This document shows positions 1 through 10,429 of a stretch of DNA of 64,000 nucleotides, in pieces. The notes beneath the pieces are model-generated. The model searched no databases and was not told the DNA's origin. It saw only the letters and a program-made list of their open reading frames with translations. Position numbers and translations under genes: made by a program. Source of the DNA: Tubulanus polymorphus (taxonomy: Eukaryota > Nemertea > Palaeonemertea > Tubulaniformes > Tubulanidae); NCBI RefSeq assembly GCF_964204645.1, contig NC_134027.1:12822485-12886484 (forward strand), read 5' to 3'. How positions within the stretch are numbered: the stretch's first letter is position 1; each line of letters starts with the position of its first letter.

Positions 1-2
1 GA

Positions 3-3000
3 AAAACTGTTTTTAAAGATGGTAGATACGAGACTGGTTTACTCAAACATCCTGATTGGAAAGATCGCAAGTTGAAGTCTAATCGAGTAATTGCTGAGAA
101 CCGTCTGTATGGAATTGAGAGAAGATTAAAAGGGGATCCAGAGTTAGCATCACAGTACAAAGAGCAAATTGATGACCTTATTCTTTCTGGAAGAGCAGAA
201 TTAGTTATCGAAGATGAGGAACCAACTGATGGACGTACTGTATGGTATCTTCCTCACCATCCTGTTCTCAAGAAAAGCAGTACTACAACTAAAACCAGAA
301 TAGTGAATGATGGTGCGTCGAAGGGTCCTGAAGGAATTTCCATTAATGACACTCTGATTCCTGGTCCAGCACTCCAGCCGGACATACTAGCAATTCTTAT
401 ACGATTTCGCCAACACAAGGTTGCGTTAATTGCTGAAAAAATGTTCCATCAAATCGGGATCAATGAAAGAGACAGAGATAGTCTACGTTTTCTATGGAGA
501 GATTTGAAGACGGATGAACCACCGAAAATCTATAGAATGACACGTGTGGTATTTGGTATTTAGTCGTCGCCTTTTTCAAGTATTAAAACTGTGATGGATC
601 ATGTTGAAAGTTGCAAAGATCGTTACCCCAAGGCATGTTCTGAAATAAAGGAAAATATTTTTGTTGATGATGTAATCTCCGGAGCAGATTCTGTTAGCGA
701 CACTGCTTCACTGGCTTCAGACATGAAGGCTATGATGACTGAAGGAGGGTTTCCCTTAAGAAAGTTTATATCCAACAAACCAGAATGTCTCAAAGGGATG
801 AAAGAAGAAGATCTTGCTTCATACCACATGGAAATAACTGATAATGGAGCGGTTACTAAGACACTGGGAGTTAAGTACAGTCCCAAAGATGATGTTTTGA
901 TGTTTGGTATTAGTAATGTTAATGTTGAAAATGGTATTGACACACGTCGCACTGTTTTGAGTACGTTAAATCGACTGTTTGATCCAACAGGTTTTTTGTC
1001 ACCATTTACTGTACGTGGTAAGATGATATTCCAGAAGTCATGGGTTCAAGTTCCTGGTTGGAATGATCCACTCAGTGAAGAATTACAAGTACCGTGGTCA
1101 AAATGGATGAACCACCTTCCATTATTAGAAGAAATAAGACTTAAACGGTGTTTGATTCCAGAAGATGTGACTGATCCTGTATATACTCTGATGGGGTTTG
1201 GAGACGCCTCTGAAGCAGCCTATGGTGCGTGTGTATATTTGGTTATAGAAGATCGGTCAACTGGTAATCGACACTGTGAATTGATATGCTCAAAGACTAG
1301 TGTATCACCGTTAAAATCAAGACGTAGCATTCCAGAGTTAGAGCTCATGGCTGCACTTATTAATGCCAGATTGGTGGACTACATAAAATCTCAATTGAAG
1401 TTAAACTTTGAAGATGTTTACTGTTGGACAGACTCTAAAGTTGTTCTAGAATGGCTACGCAAACCAGGGTACACCTGGCAAGCATTTGTTGGTCGGCGAG
1501 TATCTGAAATACATGGAATTGTACCTCCATCAAATTGGAAGCATGTTCCTGGTGTTGAAAATCCAGCTGACTTATGCTCAAGAGGATGCAGTGCCTCTGA
1601 ACTTATTAAATCTGAGAAGTGGTGGTATGGTCCTGAATTCTTGAGGAAATCTAAAGATAATTGGCCATTGCAGGACAACAAAACTACTCAGACAGCTATT
1701 GAAACAGCTTTGAAGAAGAAGTCAAAATCATTTCCAGTACCAGTTCTACAAATTGCTGGTGTTAATGATTCAAAGATTCAAGATGATGAGTCAGACAAAA
1801 TTCAGAGGAATGAAAAGAAAACTAGCTCAACGTCACAGGATAAGAAGATTGAAGGCTCTTGTGATGAAGAAGATCCATTGTTGTATTATACAAAGTTGTT
1901 CAGTTCACACTTCAGATTCATACGAGCTATGTCACGTGCTAGATCATTGCTTAGCAAACAGAAATCGGCTGTATCCAGTGAAGATGAAGAATGTAAGTTG
2001 GACTTATGGAAACAAGAAGAAAAGTTCTGGCTTAAATGGGTTCAAAGCAAAGAATTTCCAGGTGAAATTAAGGCTCTACAGGAAGGTCGTCAGCTACCGA
2101 GATCCAGTAGCCTCAAAAAGCTAGATCCATTCCTAGATGAAGATGGTTTAATAAGAGTCGGTGGTCGTATCCAGGAAGCTTTGTTGCCAGAAGAAACTAT
2201 TCATCCGATAGTGTTGCCATGTAAGAATGAACTGGTTGAAAAACTTGTTATCCGACATCATCGACGTGATAGTCATACTGGTGTTGAGCAGACTCTAGCA
2301 AGTTTACGTACCAAGTACTGGATACTGCGTGGTAGAAAATAAGTTAGTCGCATTCTATACAAATGTGAATGTCGAGAGCCTGAACCAATGAAGCAAAAGA
2401 TGGGTCGCTTACCTGCTGAAAGAGTAAATGTCTCATTGCCCTTCAGCTGTGTTGGTGTAGATTTTGCTGGTCCACTCTATGCCAAGAAGTCAAGAAATAA
2501 GGACATCAAGACGTATATTGCATTTTACTTGCATGGCTACCAGAGCATGTCATCTAGAGTTGGTAGAAAGTCTGAATACCAATGATTTTCTAGCCGCTGT
2601 AAGACGGATGATGAATCGGAGAGGAAAGGCAAATACAATTTACTCTGATAATGCGAAGACCTTCAAGAAGGTATCTGAAGTCCTTACTATACTGTACAGT
2701 CCACGGAACAAGAAGAAAATTCGTGATAGTCTTCACCATGAGGGAATAAAATGGAAATTCATTCCTCCGAGATCTCCGTGGGTTGGCGGTTTTTATGAGC
2801 GCCTCGTAAAGAACGTCAAAGTGCCTCTACGAAGAGTTTTGGGAAAAGCAAGATTATCTGTATCAGAACTTCAGACAGTTCTCACTGATATTGAAGCTCA
2901 AGTGAACTCGAGACCACTTCTAAGCGTTTCGTCTGATCACAAAGATCCACTGCCGATCACGCCAGGTCATTTGACTGTTGGGAGAAATTTACAGTGTATT

Positions 3001-3339
3001 CCTGATGATGATTCAATCACACAGAAGATGGGTTTGGATAAAAGATGGCAGCTTTCACAGAAACTTTCGAAACTTTTTTGGAACCCGTGTTATAAAGAAT
3101 ATGTTGCAGGTCTCAACATAAAAAGAAAATGGTTCGAAGAACAGGGAAATGCCAAGGTTGGAGGTGTGGTGTTGATCACAGACGACAGTAAGAAGAAGAT
3201 GGAGTGGCCAATGGGTAGAATTGTTGAAGTACATCCAGGTCGTGACGGACTGGTAAGATCTGTTACATTAAGAACTAAGTCTGGGTTGATTAGGAGATCA
3301 GTTCAACGTCTCAGGCTTCTTGAAGGAGTCAAAATTTAA
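3..3339 (+). pseudogene. BEL/Pao LTR retrotransposon pol (RT, RNase H, integrase), broken
   Basis: The frame is open from the window edge, so the 5' part is cut off. In order it shows RT fingers and palm, with the FVDD catalytic box near 658-670; the BEL-type connection; an RNase H with GDASEAAYG, ELELMAAL and WTDSKVV motifs (about 1195-1450); an integrase zinc-binding HHCC region near 2250-2330; and the integrase core with VDFAGP, SDNAKTF and the WVGGFYERL block (2455-2830). The order RT-RH-IN and the residues are those of BEL/Pao. Breaks: an in-frame TAG at 561-563, a stop at 2340-2342, and frame changes around 2345-2390 and 2560. The first RT aspartate box reads ALIAEKMFHQI, which is two residues shorter than the family pattern and lacks its aspartate. 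It cannot be active. Confidence 0.92.
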
Positions 3340-3680
3340 ATTGATTATACAACCATAGACTATGTATATATGTTTTTTAAGTTCATTAATTTATATGATA
3401 ACCTGACGATTCTCGAATGAGGGGAGATAAATAGTTTTAAGATTAAGGTTAATATGCTGTAATTAAAATTAGAGTGAAAATTTAGGGCGAACATGTTAAG
3501 TTCTGTAAATTTCCAGAGGGGAGTATGTTCCCGTAGCTCTAAGTTAGTTAGTTTTTAAGTTAAGAAGCAAAGTAATTTTAAGATAGTACCAGACGGTGCT
3601 GCCCCCCAAAAAACAGGAAGTGAGGCAGGGCATGCTTCAGGAAGGAGAATGGAGGCCTCCCAAGAGATAATCAAGAAATA
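3340..3680 (+). repeat. BEL/Pao 3' non-coding tail, polypurine tract and truncated 3' LTR
   Basis: No ORF follows the integrase stop. A purine run AGAGGGGAG at 3515-3523 is directly followed by TATGTTCCCG, the usual layout of polypurine tract then 3' LTR start. The putative LTR can be followed only about 150 bases before capsid-like coding sequence on the other strand begins, so it appears truncated. A second purine-rich run lies at 3418-3427. The exact LTR start (3524 or 3526) and its end are inferred. Confidence 0.55.
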
Positions 3681-3689
3681 TCCAAAGTA

Positions 3690-3914
3690 ATCCTTATGAC
3701 CAAAGGTAACACCTTTATCAAAAATTAAAAAGGCTCTATGTTCAATAGTTTTATTCGATATATTATGAAAAGAATTACATAAACTTACATTTACTAATTT
3801 TAAATCTACACAATTCTTAAATTCTCTATCTAATTGTACTAGTAAATTATGTGATTTATAATATCTAAGTCTTCTAGAATCAACAAATATTCTGTATTCT
3901 TTTAATTCTACCAT
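3690..3914 (-). pseudogene. Penton-like minor capsid protein, N-terminal fragment
   Basis: About 75 codons start at ATG 3912-3914 and read leftwards. The opening YRIFVDSRR, then a hydrophobic stretch, then VDLKLVNVSLCNSFHNI, is the pattern seen at the N-terminus of minor capsid (penton) proteins of Polintons and related large DNA viruses (DSRxR, F-x-V-x-L, V-x-L, P/C-N-S-x-Y/F-N-I). The similarity fades near 3690, where BEL/Pao LTR sequence takes over, so only the start survives. It is divergent from the zinc-finger gene at 3983. The family call rests on pattern memory, not a search. Confidence 0.5.
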
Positions 3915-3982
3915 TATTTATAACATAAAAAAATTACCGCTCATCACTAAAAATTAATTTCAATAAAATTTTTCCTAAATAA
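3915..3982. promoter_or_regulatory. Short AT-rich divergent intergenic region of the viral relic
   Basis: Sixty-eight very AT-rich bases separate the two divergent start codons at 3914 and 3983. It would have to hold both promoters. No specific box is recognised beyond the A/T richness, which is typical of compact DNA-virus intergenic regions. Confidence 0.3.
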
Positions 3983-5204
3983 ATGGATGAAAAGATAGCA
4001 TGTGAAATTTGTGGTGAACTTCTAAGAAAAAGTAATATGGCTCGACATATGAAAAAACATGATGAAAATTATAAACCCCCTAAAATAAACTGTCCAAATT
4101 GTAATAAATTATTCTCAAGAAATTATGTTAAAAAACATTCAGAGAAGTGTAAAATTAATGACACAACGGTTAATGTTGATAGTAACGAAAGTAATAGTAA
4201 TTCTGTTGAAGTTGAACCTGAAATTATTTGGAAAAGACCTTTCTTATTCTATGATAAGGATAATATAAAAGATAATTTCTGTGAGCCTTGTCGAATAAAA
4301 TATAACCCTGAAAATATAGAAGATTGGGAGAATCATCAATTTCGTAAAGTACATATAGATAAAATTTCTAATAAATTTGAAACAGAATTCAATGAAAGAA
4401 TAAATAGTTTATTAGAAAAAATAAAATATGAGAAAACGTTACCAGATAATAAAGAAACAGTTGAAAAGTTAGAAAAACAATATAATGAATTAGTAAGAAA
4501 AACATATTATTGTAAATATTGTAAATTAATTATTACAACAAGTTATTCAAATCTACATAATAGAACAATAAAACATAAAGAAAACGTAAGTAAATACCAA
4601 GAGCTAAATGAAGATCTATTACCAAGAAATGATAGAAAAAAATGCCCACAATGTATTTATGAGTACTTAAGACAAGAAGGTCCTATTTTGTAATGAATGT
4701 GGATGGCAAAAGAATTTATGGGGTTATAAAAAAACTAGAGATATTCTTATAGAACCAAAATCAAAATATCTAGATGAAATTTTTAAGATATTTTCTATGG
4801 AAGATCATACACCAGAATATAAGCAATGGCTTGAAAAAATGAAAATGATAGAAAATAAAAATGGAGAAATAACTAAGAAAGATATAATAAAAACAATTAT
4901 TCCATCAACATGTAACACAAAAGAAAAGAAAATGTATTTATATTTATTATTTAACGATTATTATAAAAAACCTAAATTAACAGAAGAAGATATGGAAAAT
5001 ATAAAAGAAACATTCAAAAATATTAAGATATTATGTGGATAATAGAATAACAGATTCAATTAATTATGAATTTTAAATAAGATTGTAAATTCTTTAAACA
5101 TCGATATTATAATTCCATTTGATGAATTAACGAACAAAAAGAAACAAAGAGAGCGAGATGAAATATGGTACAAGATAGAACTTTATTTAAATGAGAAAAA
5201 TTAA
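3983..5204 (+). pseudogene. Multi-zinc-finger / zinc-ribbon protein, candidate VLTF3-like late transcription factor
   Basis: Starts at ATG 3983. The N-terminal ~200 residues carry C2H2-like fingers (CEIC...H-x3-H; CPNC...H-x3-C; CEPC; CKYC...H-x5-H). A CPQC pair at about 4651 and, after a frame change near 4670-4690, a CNEC pair at 4691 form a zinc ribbon. A helical, lysine/glutamate-rich region follows (4780-5040). After more breaks near 5035-5085 comes a last block with PFDEL and RDEIWYKI, ending with TAA at 5202-5204. A zinc ribbon, then a helical domain, then a C-terminal block ending in D-x-IW is the layout of the poxvirus/NCLDV VLTF3-like family; I infer that relationship. A transposon zinc-finger protein is the main alternative. 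Breaks show it is dead. Confidence 0.45.
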
Positions 5205-5300
5205 ATGGAAGAACCTAAACAAATTATACAAGAACAATTAAATGAAAAAGAAGAAACCAATGGTGATTTCGAGTTTGATGATATTGATTTTATGTTTTAA
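5205..5300 (+). CDS. 31-residue acidic ORF in the viral relic
   Basis: Its ATG abuts the preceding TAA (TAAATG at 5202-5207). It encodes an acidic, glutamate/glutamine-rich peptide ending FDDIDFMF and is intact. Its stop (5298-5300) overlaps the stop of the converging polymerase gene (5297-5299). The packing argues for a real gene, or the end of one, in a compact viral genome. I do not recognise the product. It could also be the last piece of the upstream gene after a frame break. Confidence 0.4.
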   Translation: MEEPKQIIQEQLNEKEETNGDFEFDDIDFMF

Positions 5301-5751
5301 TAACCATAAGGTAATGTTTTTATTCCATCATCTAAAATATGCCTTTTATCATCAAATGGATTCAAACTAGTTTTTTCAACTTCATTAATGTACATCTCGT
5401 GATCTTCTGATCATAAACAATTCATTTTGTGTTTCATTACAATTGAGTTATATAAACACTTAATATAATCTTGAAATTCTATATGTTTATCAACCACGTG
5501 CTTTGTTATTCCTTTTAACTTTTTAGCTTCATGATCTTTTGTTCTATAACTGTACATTCTACTTCTTATCCCAACAAATTCAATCATTTCATCACCCCCT
5601 AATTCATCTTTAAACTTACCAGGAATCTTTTTATTATCATTACTAAATAGTTCATGATCTTTGGGATAATTGCTAAAATCAAAATAATGTTTTAATGTTT
5701 TTAAGTCTTTTGTTATATCATTTGTCTTGATTTTTAGTATGTACGCGTCCG
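5297..5751 (-). pseudogene. Family B DNA polymerase, C-terminal extein (thumb region)
   Basis: Directly downstream of the intein, a minus-strand frame begins with DAYILKIK, completing the split catalytic motif C, and runs on through FVGIRSRMYSY (the K/R-rich region after motif C) to a terminal FDDKRHILDDG and TAA at 5297-5299. That ending is characteristic of the PolB of Polinton/adintovirus-like elements. There is one in-frame TGA (5411-5413), and the frame is offset from the intein by an 8-T run at 5754-5761 (A run on the coding strand). It is the same gene as 6816-8690. Confidence 0.8.
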
Positions 5752-6815
5752 GATTTTTTTTAGGATTAATGGGAACCCAGAATTGAATGTTCCATCATCT
5801 GTTGATAAATCATAAACATAATCTGTTGGGTTATATATTTCAAATAAATCATTAACTTCTTCTGTTAATTCTTTTTCTACACGCCTTAAATTAAAACAAT
5901 TTGGTTTAGATTTAATTAATTCAATATTCATATTAAGACCTAATGAATTGCATAATATATTTAACCCTGATATAGCAACTTTTCCGTTCTGTGCAAAGGT
6001 TATCTTTTTATCCTTTGTAATTTTTTTAGAGCCATCTGCAGCATAGAATCCAATGAAGAACCATTTTCTTAAATTATATTTTGCATTTAATACATAATCT
6101 GGAACTATCTTTTCTTTAGTTGAAGTATTACTTTTAACTATTGCATGAATATAGAATTCATCATTATATTTTGTAGCAAAATCTTTAGGATTATTTACAA
6201 ATATTCTATATAGCGCGAATGATTTCATATGATCCACGATTCTAAATATTTTATGTGAATAAACTTCTTCACAGAATTTCTTAATTCTTTCTAATAATTT
6301 CAAATCTTGATTGCATAAATACCAACGATATTGAGTGCGATTTACATATTTATACACACCTGCTGAACCATCTCCCATAAAAAATCCTTTGATAAAATAT
6401 TCTTTTTCTTCTAATGTTTCGGGTTCTATATTATAAATATTATCAATTACTTCATCAAATGACATATGATTCTTTCTTTGGAAAAATCTTTTATGTAATA
6501 ATTCATCTCCAATTTTTATATCAGTTGGTTTTATTTCATCACCATTTCGTTTAATTAAACTATGATCTTCTGTAACATCTACAAACCCTAATTTAGTTCT
6601 AACTCTATAGATTTTCTTATTTGTTTTATGCCTAATGATATTCTTTAATTTTTTCCATTTCTTGTCCAAACATCCATTAATTCATTTATTTGTATTAATT
6701 CTTTTTCACCATATGAAATATAACATTCATTTTGTTTTGGAATTATTTCTGAAATTCTTCTTACCAATATTTTATTATTACATTTTAATAATATTGGGGT
6801 GTCAGCTGTTACAGA
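5752..6815 (-). other. Intein with LAGLIDADG homing endonuclease, inserted in PolB motif C
   Basis: About 354 residues. The host polymerase reads ...ILYFD, then the intein begins with Ser (codon 6813-6815): SVTADTPILL is intein block A. TEDHSLI is block B (TxxH). FIKGFFMGDGS and WFFIGFYAADGS are the two LAGLIDADG helices (blocks C and E). VYDLSTDDGTFNSG is block F, and the last codon is Asn at the extein junction. Insertion after YFD, before the remaining D of the motif, is the known pol-c site. Breaks: a frame change at about 6645-6669 and another in the 8-base homopolymer 5754-5761. The codon after the intein Asn reads Pro, where a Ser/Thr/Cys is needed for splicing. Inteins self-excise from the host protein, and the endonuclease spreads them to empty alleles. 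Confidence 0.88.
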
Positions 6816-8690
6816 ATCAAAATATAAGATTTCTATACGTTTTTTCCCAAAAAGTGGTTGTAGAACATTATAATAAAAATCATACATTAATAATTTTGAT
6901 ACTTCTAAAACAGTTGAATCAATGAATATAGGTTTATTAAATTTCATCGTTCTTTTTAATTTAACTGCTGTTAAATAATCTTCAAATCTTTTATTTCCTA
7001 AATGTCTAGGACTTGATTGTAAATGTCTTAATCTACCAGAATTATTTACTAATTCAATATCACTTCTATTTCTATTATTTTCACATGTTTTACCATAAAA
7101 ACTACTATTCATTAATTTGAAGAAATCTTTTTCAAAATCTGTTTTTAATATGGTTCTCTGTTGAGTATTAAAATCTATATATTTTTCTAACCACTTCGAT
7201 TGATTAAACTCAATAAATCTATGTACTTCCTTTAATTTCATTCCTTGTTTTAGATACAATTTTAAAATTCTATAATGAACAATATAATTATATTTATTAT
7301 TTTGTGTAAGTATTAATTTTTCTGTAAAAACATGATCTTTCGGTTTTATTTTCTTCTGGTATTCACTTAAATAACTATCATCTACGGCTAAATGTTCTGG
7401 GCAATATGGTAAGTTTCTTGTTTTAAACTTTATGTTATCAGGATATTCTAAATCAACTACAAATAAATAACCAATTGGTGCTTCATCTTTTAAACTCGCA
7501 ATTGCGCTTTCCCAATCAGTTTTATCATCATTTTCAACTTCTGTTAATATAAAATTTTTGTGTTGTTGAGGTTGCATCATTGCCCAACCATATAAATTAT
7601 TGGCGTCAATATATAATAATTTATATTCATCATTTGCTTTAAAATGTCTATCTCCCATAACACCACTAATTCCACCTCTAATTGATTTTTCAAATAATAA
7701 AACCATGTCTGGTTCTTTTAATAAATCCAATTCTACATTTGTATATTTTAAACCACATTGCCAGGTTAAACCAGGACTTGAATAACAATAACAAGGATCA
7801 ACATTAAAATGATTCAAATTAACTTCCTTAAATTTTTCAAATATGTCAGCCAATATCATAACATCTGATTTTAAATACAAATCTACTAATTCACCATGAT
7901 TTTTTATCTTAAAGTGATTCCAAATATTTAATGTTCTATTAAAAACTTCATCTTTCACATACTCCTCTTTTAATTGATCATAAAATTGTTCTTTTAATAA
8001 TTCTGTTACATTAAAGTCATCATGTGTTTTGTTAAATGAATACGGAATTGCGCCTTTATATCTCAATAATTTAAAATCTTGTTCATTTGGGTAATAATGT
8101 CGAGTTATTATAAAATCATTATCAACTAAACTTTTTGCTAAATTATCTAATTAACTTGCTAGAAATCTATAAGAATCTAAAAATCTAATGCAACCAAATT
8201 GAAATGAAATGTAATTTTCAGATGTCTTAGCTAATAGTTTAAAATCATATTTTCTTACATTTGCGCCATTCATAGCATTATATTCTTCTATTTCTTGATT
8301 AATTGTGCCCAATTTTCCTGATAACTGTTTTATAAATAGATGGGTATCATAGCCCGATGAATTATGCAATAATATTGGTACGAAATTAACTTTCTTAGCT
8401 TGTAAATTACAATCTTCATGAGCAGCTCCACGATATTTTGAATTTAAATGATCGTGATCTCTAACTTTTTTATCAAATGAATGAAAACGTTTTTCACAGT
8501 TACAACAATGAGTTGAGTAATTAAAATCAATTTCATCTTCTTTTGTTATAACTATTCTTTTATTTTTGTTTAATAATTTTGCAAAATCACTTTCTAATTC
8601 AATTATTTTGTTACAAAAATTGTTAACTACATCTTGACCTCTAAAAGGAATATATTGACTTTGATATAATTCAGGATAATTTGATTTTTT
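6816..8690 (-). pseudogene. Family B DNA polymerase (Polinton/adintovirus type), exonuclease and palm part
   Basis: Minus-strand frame running from about 8690 to the intein. It has an exonuclease-like region with KYRGAAHEDCN and HNSSGYDTH (8340-8450), a long inter-domain part, motif A DANNLYGWAM (catalytic D at 7605-7607), motif B KLMNSSFYGK (about 7090-7130), and motif C starting YFD at 6816-6824, where the intein interrupts it. The short motifs and DANNLYGW are typical of PolB from Polinton-like elements, adintoviruses and linear plasmids. Damage: one in-frame TAA at 8151-8153. The N-terminus is lost where LINE sequence starts near 8690. Confidence 0.85.
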
Positions 8691-10420
8691 ATGTAAATTC
8701 CATAAGCAGCAGCTCTTTGATGAACTTTTTTAATTGTATAATTATACTCTTTTTGCGCCATTCTACAATCCCGACTAAACCACCTATTATACGCTTGCTT
8801 TTTACGGCTACTGCTCTTCCTATGCTGCATAAGATTACACTCATCGGCACTTTCTAATAATGACGATACAAATTTATCATTAAGTTCATTTATACAGTCA
8901 GCTGTTTGCGTATCTGCATTCTGAAGCCCGTTCAACAGTAAATCGTTCAGGTTAGCGTTACACAATTTTGATTCAACGGTAGCAAAGAATTGATCTGATT
9001 TTTCTTTGTCCCATCTCACTGACGGGATCTCTTCCGTCCGCCCATTATAACATGCCCACATACAAACAGAGCGAGATAGCATTGTGTCCATCGGATAATA
9101 AAGGATCGAAAGGCATTATTTCAAATTTAGAAAAATAATTAAACAACTCAACATCACTCAAACAATAATCGATAACACTAGTGCCCTTAAAGGTATAATT
9201 ACCAGACTGGTCACTGCCACACCTGCCATTAAGAATGATTAGTGAATGATTGTTACACAAGTCAGTTAATTGATATCCGGTATTATTGGTTTTTTTGTCT
9301 TGGTTGTTTCTAGTAGTGGGGACACCTAGATTAGATGACAGCGCGAGTCAACAATAGAGTGTAAATTATGTTCGTCTATGATATGAATATCAGGTTCTAA
9401 TAAGTCAGGCAAACAAGAAGTGTGGGCATTAAAATCTCCAGTAATTAATACATTAATATCGTGTTCGACTCTTAATTGTAATAGTTCTAACTCGATTTCA
9501 CTAATTGCTCCTTCCGAATAGTAGCGACTATTTTCGGGGGGAATATAAACCACACCTAAAAGTATATGTTTGTCGTAATTAAATAAAGACTTATCTAATA
9601 GGTACCAAGATACATATTGACTGTCAGTCGAAATTGGTCTTATTTTAGATTGTAGAAGTTTCTTGTAAATGATGCCAACGCCACCAGAGCCTTTCTTCGA
9701 AAACCGTTTCCTATTTTTAAAATGACCTACATAAGAAGCGGGCAAACTACTGCTTAGATCACCATCTACATCATCTAGATGAGTTTCGGTCAAACATACA
9801 ATATCGTTACTGCAGATAAAATCTGAAAATTCCGGGATGTCAAGTTTGCTTGTCAAATCACACACATTAAGAGTAGATAAATTCATACCAACAGGATCAT
9901 CAATAATTACATTTTGCTCATCACAAGAATTGCAAGTTTCGCTATCTGACGTAATATTAAATCTTTGGCTATTTACAGGAACACATGAATCTAAACTTTC
10001 ACTTCCGCTATTTACATCTTGATATATGTGAATACTATTAACAAACTCTTCAACAAAACACCGCTTTCTCGACTGGAGCACCGCGCGATCTACGAACTCT
10101 AAGCAGAAGCCCTCCGCGACTTCCTAGGCGCTGTCCATAGCTGAACGATCATACGGATCACGAATAACTAGTTTGTCGCGGACGAAAAACGCACGCTTAC
10201 CACTGGCTTTCGCAGCCCGCAACTCTGGAAGTTTCTCGCGCCTGCGGGCTGCCCATTCCTCCGGGACACACAGCGCCACCCGTTGGTAGTAAAATTCACC
10301 CGAGCAATACGTACGGGTGTTAAATAGATACGCTAGCAAACCGGCATTCTCATAATGCTTAGTGGGTGTTTTGTGTCGCTTCCGTCATGAGCTTATTGCA
10401 TTTACTGCGGACATAAAATG
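8690..10420 (-). mobile_element. Non-LTR retrotransposon (LINE) fragment: ORF1 end, endonuclease, start of RT region
   Basis: Reading leftwards: a basic segment with GKRAFFVRDKLVIR (10124-10339), typical of ORF1 C-termini of CR1/L2-like elements. Then an apurinic-type endonuclease: LSTLNV, CLTETHLDD, GSGGVGIIYK, LGVVYIPPE, LITGDFNAH (9340-9900), continuing after a frame change with TFKGTSVIDYCLSD and LLSDGHNAI (9075-9200). Then the linker that precedes the RT, with WFSRDCRMAQKEY (8720-8800). The RT domain itself is absent; viral PolB follows. So the 5' part is kept and the 3' part lost, the reverse of usual LINE truncation. Confidence 0.8.
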
Positions 10421-10429
10421 CATGTTTCA

